A stretch of 19,280 nucleotides of DNA from CAWDLX01 sp046728155. Its GTDB lineage: Bacteria > Actinomycetota > Actinomycetes > Mycobacteriales > Micromonosporaceae. Below the pieces are notes generated by a model, which saw only the letters and a program-made list of their open reading frames with translations, did not search any database and was not told the origin of the DNA. The first letter of the stretch is position 1. Every line of letters starts with the position of its first letter. A program made the position numbers and the translations under genes. Positions 13,761 through 19,280 of this stretch are shown piece by piece. The stretch covers positions 1 through 19,280 of the forward strand of contig JBKPDY010000149.1 in assembly GCA_046728155.1 (NCBI GenBank), read 5' to 3'.

Positions 13761-15653
13761 GTGACGGTGACGACCGCGTCGGGCGAAACGACATGGCGCC
13801 GGCGCAGCACGCCATTGAGGCGTTTCCTGGTGACGGAGACCGGTGGCGCCACGGTGTTGGTGAGCGCCGTGGTGGCGGCCCTGGTCTGGGCGAGCGTGAG
13901 CGAGACATCGTACGAGACCATCTGGGAGACACCGATCTCCGTCATGGTCGGTGACGCGAGCGTGTCGATGAGCGCGCGCGGGTGGATCAACAACGGCCTG
14001 ATGGCATTCTTCTTCTTCGTGGTCGGGCTCGAGGCGCGTCGCGAGTTCGATCTGGGTGAGCTTCGCCAGCGCCGCCGGATCGCGCTCCCTTTGCTCGCCG
14101 GCATCGGCGGAATGGTCGTCCCGATCCTCGCCTTCGTCGCCGTCAACGCAGGCAGCCCATCGGCTCGGGCCTGGGGCGCAGCGATGTCGACCGATACCGC
14201 CCTCGCGCTCGGAATCCTCGCCATTGCCGGCCGTCGGCTGCCGGGCCGACTCCGCGTGTTCATGCTGACCGTCACCGTCGTCGATGACGTCGCCGCCCTC
14301 GCCGTGATCGGCGTGGCGTACAGCAGCTTCATCGACCTCACCAACCTGTTCATCGGCGTAGCCGTGTTCGCCACAGTTCTCGTCGTTCGGGCATTGGGGG
14401 TCCGGATCGGCCTGGTCTATTTTCTGCTCGCTGTGGCATGCTGGCTCGCCGTCCTCGAGGCTGGCGTGGATCCGATCGTGACAGGACTTGCGATGGGCCT
14501 GATCGCGTACGCGTATCCGGCTGGCCGGAGCGAATTGGAGCGTGCGTCGGACCTGTTCCGCCGGTTCCGCGAGCAACCCACGCCGCGCCTCGCGCGAGAG
14601 GTCGGCTCCGGTGTACGTCTGGCGTTGTCACCCAATGACCGACTGCAGGAGATATATCACCCGTGGACGAGTTACGTCATCGTTCCGCTGTTCGCTCTCG
14701 CGAACACCGGAGTTCCCCTGACCGGATCGGCATTGTCCAGAGCGTTCACGTCCCCGGTGACATTGGGAATCCTGATCGGGTATCTCGTCGGCAAGCCGGT
14801 CGGCATCGTCGGGCTGGCGGCCGGGACCAGCCTGCTGACCCGCGGACGGATCAGGCCGCCGGTCGGCTGGGGCTCCGTGCTGGGGGCCGGAACGGCGTCC
14901 AGTGTCGGATTCACCGTGTCGTTGCTCATCGCCACGATCGCGCTGCGTGGCGAGCAACTCGAGAACGCCAGGATCGGGGTGCTGTGCTCCATCGTCGGCG
15001 CGGCGTTGACGACCTGGGCCCTCACCCGGGTCATCGGGCTGTTGCCCCGCCGCGTCCGCGCCCGGGCGCTGCACGGAACGCCAAGTCTCATCGTCGACCT
15101 GACGGTTCCGGTCGATCCTGAGCGCGATCACATCCGGGGCCCGGCCGAGTCGCCGGTCACGGTTGTGGAGTACGGCGACTTCGAGTGCCCGTACTGCGGC
15201 AAGGCCGAGCCGATCGTGCGGCAGTTGCTGGCTGACTTCGGGGATGTCCGCTATGTATGGCGGCATCTTCCGCTGACCGACGTCCACCCGCACGCGCAGC
15301 TCGCCGCGGAAGCCGCGGAGGCCGCCGGCGCGCAAGAGGCGTTCTGGCCCATGCACGACCTGCTTCTGCGGCATCAGACCGCCTTGAATCCCGCGGATCT
15401 GACCGCGTACGCGCGGCAGCTGCGGCTGGATGTAGATCAGTTCGAGCAGGACGTCGATGCCCGTCGCGGCGCCAACCAGATCGCGTCGGACGTGGACTCG
15501 GCCGACATGAGCAACGTGTCAGGCACGCCCACGTTCTTCATCAACGAGCGGCGCCACCACGGGGCGTACGACATCGACAGTCTCTCGAATGCCGTCCGAA
15601 CCGCTCGCATCCAGGCCAGCCTCGGAGTCTCGGGAGACCGGGCGGGAGAGTAG
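13761..15653 (+). CDS. nhaA: Na+/H+ antiporter NhaA fused to a DsbA-like thioredoxin domain
   Basis: A 630-residue two-part protein. Residues about 20-430 are NhaA, a membrane antiporter that exports Na+ in exchange for protons. It shows FFFFVVGLEARREF, AMSTDTALALGIL and TVVDDVAALAVI, whose Asp175-Asp176 match the ion-binding pair Asp163-Asp164 of E. coli NhaA. After a short linker, a DsbA-like domain (about 460-620) carries VEYGDFECPYCGKAEPIV, with the redox pair Cys476 and Cys479, and SGTPTFFIN with the cis-proline. This fusion is known from other actinobacteria. The start is unsure: GTG 13761 is the first reasonable one, with GTG 13767 close behind and no ribosome site. It sits between the serine hydrolase and acyltransferase genes, probably in one transcript. 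Confidence 0.93.
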   Translation: MTVTTASGETTWRRRSTPLRRFLVTETGGATVLVSAVVAALVWASVSETSYETIWETPISVMVGDASVSMSARGWINNGLMAFFFFVVGLEARREFDLGELRQRRRIALPLLAGIGGMVVPILAFVAVNAGSPSARAWGAAMSTDTALALGILAIAGRRLPGRLRVFMLTVTVVDDVAALAVIGVAYSSFIDLTNLFIGVAVFATVLVVRALGVRIGLVYFLLAVACWLAVLEAGVDPIVTGLAMGLIAYAYPAGRSELERASDLFRRFREQPTPRLAREVGSGVRLALSPNDRLQEIYHPWTSYVIVPLFALANTGVPLTGSALSRAFTSPVTLGILIGYLVGKPVGIVGLAAGTSLLTRGRIRPPVGWGSVLGAGTASSVGFTVSLLIATIALRGEQLENARIGVLCSIVGAALTTWALTRVIGLLPRRVRARALHGTPSLIVDLTVPVDPERDHIRGPAESPVTVVEYGDFECPYCGKAEPIVRQLLADFGDVRYVWRHLPLTDVHPHAQLAAEAAEAAGAQEAFWPMHDLLLRHQTALNPADLTAYARQLRLDVDQFEQDVDARRGANQIASDVDSADMSNVSGTPTFFINERRHHGAYDIDSLSNAVRTARIQASLGVSGDRAGE

Positions 15654-15688
15654 GTTGAACCTTACGGTTGCCAAGGGTGGCGGGTGCT

Positions 15689-17185
15689 ATGGAGCGAATG
15701 AGCACGCTGGACGCGGGATTCTTCTTCATCGAGCACGAGAACACCCCGATGCATGTCGGATCCGTTGCGGTCTTCGAGGGACCGTCACCGTCCTATGGCG
15801 ACCTCGTCCGGCTGCTGGTGGCGAAGCTGCCGTACGTGCAGCGTTACCGCCAGCGCGTCCGTACCTTTCCCCTGCACCTCGGCCGCCCGGTGTGGAGCGA
15901 CGACGAGCACTTCGAGATCCTCTACCACGTCCGCCACACTGCCGTACCCGCCCCGGGAGGCGCGGAGCAGCTCCGCAATCTCGCCGGCCGCGTGTTCGCC
16001 CAGCGGCTGGACCTTACCAAGCCATTGTGGGAGATGTACCTGGTCGAGGGCTTAGCAGATGACCGTTGGGCGATCATCTCCAAGGTGCACCATTGCATGG
16101 TCGATGGAATGGCCGGCTGGGACCTCGCGGCCCTTCTGCTGGATGCCAGCCCGGACGCCGAACCTCCCCCGCCGAACACCTGGACGCCAGCGCCCCCGCG
16201 GTCGACGACCGGAATGCTGATTGACGGGCTTCGCGACGTGGTCACCGCGCCACTGCAGCAGCTGGCGAGGGTACCGGCACTGACGGGCAGTCTGCTGAAC
16301 CGTCAGCAATTGATGGCTTTCGGCCGCGGCCTGCCGACCTCTGCCCGCCTGCTCGCCGGGCGCACCGCGCGCTCCCTCAACGGACCGAGCGGCCCGCACC
16401 GGCGCTGGGAGTGGACGCAGGCGAGCCTGAGCGAAGTCAAGATTATCCGTAACGCTTTCGGCGGCACCGTCAACGACGTCGTGCTGGCGGCGATCACCCG
16501 CGGGTTCAGAGACCTCCTCATCGGGCGTGATGAGCTCGTCGCCGGCCAGGTCGTCCGATCCTTGGTGCCGGTATCGGTTCGTACCAGAGCCGAGCGCGGC
16601 ACGTTGAACAATCGGGTCTCCGCCGTACTTGTCAACCTGCCCGTCGGTGAGCCGGAACCAGAGCAGCGACTGATGCGGATCCGGGAACAGATGGACGACC
16701 TCAAGAACACCCGCCAGGCCATGGGTGCCCAGGCGCTCACCGAACTCGCCGGGTTCGCCGCCCCGACACTGCTCGCTCTCGGTTCCCGGCTCACCTTCCG
16801 GTTCCCGCAACCAGTCATGCAGACCGCGACCACCAACGTTCCCGGGCCCCGTATCCCGCTGTACATGCTCGGTCAGCGAATGGTGGAGATCCACCCGTAT
16901 GTGCCGATCGGAAACAACATCCGAACCGCGATCGGGATATTCTCCTACCTGGACCAGCTCAACTTCGGCATCAACGCCGACTTCGACTCCGTACCTGACA
17001 TCGGAATACTGAGAAACGGGATCCGCGCGGGCATCGACGAACTCCTCGAGCACGCGACGGCGCCACCCCGGGCGGCCAAGAAGCGGGCGAAGCCGCCGGC
17101 GGCTCGACCAACCTCGACCCGGCGACGTACGTCGACGGCCGAACCGCGCCAACCGTCCACGACGACCCGGCGGTCGCCGCGGTGA
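15689..17185 (+). CDS. WS/DGAT wax ester synthase / diacylglycerol acyltransferase
   Basis: A 498-residue bifunctional-type acyltransferase that joins acyl-CoA to diacylglycerol or fatty alcohols, making storage lipid at the inner face of the membrane. All the family motifs are present: the active site HHCMVDG (134-140, His135 and Asp139), PLW (112-114), Asn262-Asp263 in GTVNDVVLAAI and NVPGP (383-387). After the conserved end near DELLEHA, a tail of about 43 residues is rich in Lys, Arg, Pro, Ser and Thr (PRAAKKRAKPPAARP and onward). The ATG at 15689 has AAGGGTGG upstream; ATG 15698 is an alternative. It lies 35 bp after NhaA and converges on the patatin gene with 6 bp between stops. Confidence 0.94.
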   Translation: MERMSTLDAGFFFIEHENTPMHVGSVAVFEGPSPSYGDLVRLLVAKLPYVQRYRQRVRTFPLHLGRPVWSDDEHFEILYHVRHTAVPAPGGAEQLRNLAGRVFAQRLDLTKPLWEMYLVEGLADDRWAIISKVHHCMVDGMAGWDLAALLLDASPDAEPPPPNTWTPAPPRSTTGMLIDGLRDVVTAPLQQLARVPALTGSLLNRQQLMAFGRGLPTSARLLAGRTARSLNGPSGPHRRWEWTQASLSEVKIIRNAFGGTVNDVVLAAITRGFRDLLIGRDELVAGQVVRSLVPVSVRTRAERGTLNNRVSAVLVNLPVGEPEPEQRLMRIREQMDDLKNTRQAMGAQALTELAGFAAPTLLALGSRLTFRFPQPVMQTATTNVPGPRIPLYMLGQRMVEIHPYVPIGNNIRTAIGIFSYLDQLNFGINADFDSVPDIGILRNGIRAGIDELLEHATAPPRAAKKRAKPPAARPTSTRRRTSTAEPRQPSTTTRRSPR

Positions 17186-17191
17186 CGTTGC

Positions 17192-18205
17192 TCAAGCCGC
17201 CGCAGTATCGGTGACGGTCGGGAGAGCCAGGGCGGCGGCCGAGGTGCGCAACGACGTCTCGAGCACCCGCCGCCGGAGCCGGGGATTCATGAGATTTGCG
17301 CCCATCTCCGCGAGATCCTCCGGGCCAGGAGTCAGCACGGTCACCGTCGTGCCCGCGGCACGGACCTTGGCTGCTTCCCTCCCGAGCCCGATCGTGACAA
17401 TCCGGCGAAGCATCCGCTCGAGCCGGGTCGCTGGATTCCACGGCCGGTCCATGACGTAGCTGGCCATCGGCGCCAGTACATACACCTCATCGAGGCCGGC
17501 CTTGGCCAGCAGGTCCAATGAGGTGCTCGAACAGACGCCGCCGTCGACGTAACGGCGTCCGTTGATGGCTTTGGGTTCGTACCAGCCGGGAATCGAACAC
17601 GAGGCGACAACCGCCTCCGCCAAAGACACGGTCGGCGCGCCCGACCGGCCGAACGCGACCCGGCGGCCGCACGTGTAGTCCAGCGCCACGATCCAGGTCT
17701 CGCCACGAACGGGCCAGGTATGCGACGCCATCGATCCACTGTGGTTCCGCACGAGCATCGCGTCGACCAGCTCCTCGAGGTAGCGCAACTGCCCTCGCCC
17801 CTCCAACAGCAGGCCACTCGCCGTCACCCATGGTCGCATCCGGTGCCGGGCCAGAGCCGAGCTGGCAAGGAGCCGGGGCGAGCCCATCCGCAGGCGGGGC
17901 AGGGGGGGCAACGGACCGGCTTCCAGGTCGAGTTGACCGAGGTGCGGCAAGCCGGCCATCCGCGACCCTCGCTGATGCTCGACGATCTGCTCCGCGCCGA
18001 CCCCGCACCGCAACGCCGCGGCCAGGATACTGCCGGCGCTGGTCCCGACCATCAGGTCCACATCGCCGAGCGGGCGGGGCAGGCTCTCCTGCAGGGCAGC
18101 GAGCGCGCCCGCCATCCAGGCAGCGCCGAGAACGCCGCCGGCACCGAGTACCAGGCCGACGCGTGGGCCCTGTCGGGCCACAACCCGCGGCGGGGGCACG
18201 GGCAT
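17192..18205 (-). CDS. patatin-like phospholipase / lipid acyl hydrolase
   Basis: A 337-residue patatin-family protein. The oxyanion-hole loop GAGGVLGAAW begins at residue 21. The nucleophile elbow G54-T-S56-A-G58 carries the catalytic Ser56, and Asp221 in RRYVDGGVC completes the Ser-Asp dyad with the usual D-G-G. This predicts hydrolysis of acyl esters in phospholipid or neutral lipid. The ATG at 18205 is chosen because GGAGG lies 5 bases upstream and would overlap the GTG at 18211. There is no signal peptide. It follows the alpha/beta hydrolase gene by 45 bp and faces the acyltransferase gene, which suggests a part in storage-lipid or membrane-lipid turnover. Confidence 0.92.
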   Translation of the reverse strand: MPVPPPRVVARQGPRVGLVLGAGGVLGAAWMAGALAALQESLPRPLGDVDLMVGTSAGSILAAALRCGVGAEQIVEHQRGSRMAGLPHLGQLDLEAGPLPPLPRLRMGSPRLLASSALARHRMRPWVTASGLLLEGRGQLRYLEELVDAMLVRNHSGSMASHTWPVRGETWIVALDYTCGRRVAFGRSGAPTVSLAEAVVASCSIPGWYEPKAINGRRYVDGGVCSSTSLDLLAKAGLDEVYVLAPMASYVMDRPWNPATRLERMLRRIVTIGLGREAAKVRAAGTTVTVLTPGPEDLAEMGANLMNPRLRRRVLETSLRTSAAALALPTVTDTAAA

Positions 18206-18250
18206 GGCCACCTCCGAGCGAATGGCGGTACTACCCCTAACGGTAACCCG

Positions 18251-19234
18251 CTACACCTCCTTCGCAGTAGGAAGATCCTCACCCGACGTGCGCCGGTCGT
18301 GCGGCGTCGCAGCCCGGGCCGCAGACGTGCCAGCCCAGCCGAGCCAGTCGAGAATCGCCTTCGCCACATCCAGGGGCGCCTCGAGCTGGGGCACGTGCCC
18401 GGCGTCATGCAGCACAACCAGCGACCAGGACGGGCTGCGGCGCGCCGCGACGCGGGCCGCCGCAAGCGGCACGAGGCGATCGCGGTCGCCGTGGATCAGC
18501 AGGACGGGCGCTACGATCGACCGGATCAGCCGCCGGTACGGCCGACCACCCCAAAGACCCGCGGTGGCCATAACCGAGCGCACAGCGGCGAGAAAGTCAT
18601 TGTCGAGGCCGGTCATCTCCGCACGCCGGCGAGCCACGGCGGTGTGCTGGGCGATGACGTCGGAGGGTATGCGTGAGACGTCGACGCAGCACAATGACAG
18701 AGTCTCGGCGACCAGCGCCTCGGGTGACAGCCGACGACGCCTGTCCATCAGCATCGGTCCCAGCACTGGTGTGGCGTACATGGCGAACAACGCCGCCACC
18801 GCCGGATCGGGGCGAGCCGGCACGAAGGGCAGCGCTGCGTCGACAAGGACCAATCCGGCAATGAGGCCTGGAGCGGTGGCCGCCTCGAGCAGCGAGATCA
18901 TCCCGCCCATCGAGTTGCCCAGCAGGATTACCGGACCTCCCACCACCGACTCGACGAAGTGGTGCAGCAGTTGCCGGTTCGCCGTCACCGTGGTGCCACG
19001 CCCCAGCGACCTGGTAAGGCCATGCCCGGCCAGGTCCGGAGCGAGCACCCGGCAACGGTCGAGCAGCATCGGAGCGACGGCCGCCCAGTTCGCTGCCGAG
19101 CCGCCGAGCCCGTGAACGCAGACGACCACCGGCCCGTCGACAGAACCGCCGAAGTCGAGATAGTGGACCGGCCCACCAAGGTCGACCCACCGCGAGTGCT
19201 CATTGAGTCCCGGCGACTGCCCTGGCTCGGCCAT
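18251..19234 (-). CDS. alpha/beta hydrolase fold protein
   Basis: A 327-residue alpha/beta hydrolase. It has VCVHGLGGSAANW (oxyanion hole, His41-Gly42), the nucleophile elbow G106-N-S108-M-G110, an acid residue in LLIHGDRDRLVP (Asp250 or Asp252) and His280 in HDAGHVPQLE. A helical cap lies between about 135 and 240. The last 25 residues are polar and probably disordered. The start is set at ATG 19234 because TACGTT, a -10 box, ends 6 bases upstream; the frame is open to 19270. It is probably co-transcribed with the patatin gene. The substrate may be a lipid ester, judged from neighbours only; C-C hydrolases and haloperoxidase-like enzymes share the fold. Confidence 0.88.
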   Translation of the reverse strand: MAEPGQSPGLNEHSRWVDLGGPVHYLDFGGSVDGPVVVCVHGLGGSAANWAAVAPMLLDRCRVLAPDLAGHGLTRSLGRGTTVTANRQLLHHFVESVVGGPVILLGNSMGGMISLLEAATAPGLIAGLVLVDAALPFVPARPDPAVAALFAMYATPVLGPMLMDRRRRLSPEALVAETLSLCCVDVSRIPSDVIAQHTAVARRRAEMTGLDNDFLAAVRSVMATAGLWGGRPYRRLIRSIVAPVLLIHGDRDRLVPLAAARVAARRSPSWSLVVLHDAGHVPQLEAPLDVAKAILDWLGWAGTSAARAATPHDRRTSGEDLPTAKEV

Positions 19235-19240
19235 GCCCAC

Positions 19241-19270
19241 AACGTACGGAGCACCCGTCCCCGGCGACAA
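19241..19270 (-). promoter_or_regulatory. leaderless-type promoter of the alpha/beta hydrolase gene
   Basis: On the reverse strand, TTGTCG (19270-19265) and TACGTT (19246-19241) are 18 bp apart. The second box ends 6 bases before the ATG at 19234, so the transcript would begin at or beside the start codon. This is the third such arrangement in the window. Confidence 0.5.
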
Positions 19271-19280
19271 GCTCCAGGCC

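Noticed and set aside
13566..14576. A 336-codon reverse frame opposite NhaA.
   Set aside because: It is rich in Asp, His and Arg, the typical shadow of hydrophobic codons on the other strand.
16052..17152. A 366-codon reverse frame opposite the WS/DGAT gene.
   Set aside because: The forward strand carries every WS/DGAT motif; the reverse product is low-complexity and has no ribosome site or family match that I recognise.
1..19280. CRISPR arrays, tRNA or rRNA genes, insertion sequences, phage genes and toxin-antitoxin pairs.
   Set aside because: On reading both strands I saw no regularly spaced repeats, cloverleaf-like segments, transposase or phage motifs. A dedicated search with covariance models would be decisive.

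Overview
The window is a 19.3 kb piece of a high-GC chromosome that looks actinobacterial (Gram-positive, soil type). Pointers are the strong G/C bias at third codon positions, several probable leaderless starts, a WS/DGAT wax-ester/triacylglycerol synthase, an NhaA antiporter fused to a DsbA-like domain, and a DUF4349 lipoprotein. I cannot name the genus. I see no rRNA, tRNA, CRISPR array, insertion sequence or phage gene. It reads as ordinary but accessory-rich chromosome with no clear breakpoint.

Layout. (1) 1-141: the 3' end of an unrecognised forward gene. (2) 254-2790, all reverse: an AHSA1/SRPBCC protein, an ArsR-type repressor, a 46-residue peptide, a DUF2182 membrane protein and a DUF899 thioredoxin-fold protein. 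A promoter bearing two perfect GCAACC-N4-GGTTGC operators stands in front of them. (3) 2826-4763, reverse: a DUF4349 lipoprotein followed by an APH-fold kinase. (4) 5140-6986, forward: a Cho/UvrC-like GIY-YIG nuclease and a class I methyltransferase. (5) 7033-8238, reverse: a second DUF899 protein and a VOC (glyoxalase-fold) protein. (6) 8486-11818, forward: a DUF1304 membrane protein, then a secreted penicillin-acylase-family Ntn hydrolase. (7) 11835-12443, reverse: a DedA membrane protein. (8) 12565-17185, forward: a serine hydrolase of the class C beta-lactamase/esterase type, the NhaA-DsbA fusion and a WS/DGAT acyltransferase, with gaps of 41 and 35 bp. (9) 17192-19234, reverse: a patatin-like lipase with an alpha/beta hydrolase upstream.

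How the parts may fit together. The ArsR-SRPBCC pair looks autoregulated, and its transcript could run on through the peptide, DUF2182 and DUF899 genes. Three proteins carry thioredoxin-type CxxC sites: both DUF899 proteins (CPSC) and the NhaA fusion (CPYC). At the right end, a neutral-lipid synthase converges on two lipase-like hydrolases, which suggests local storage-lipid turnover. The least explained items are the operator array, the small peptide translationally coupled to DUF2182, the half-length UvrC-like nuclease, and the very basic tail of the acyltransferase. I found no convincing wholly new multi-gene system.
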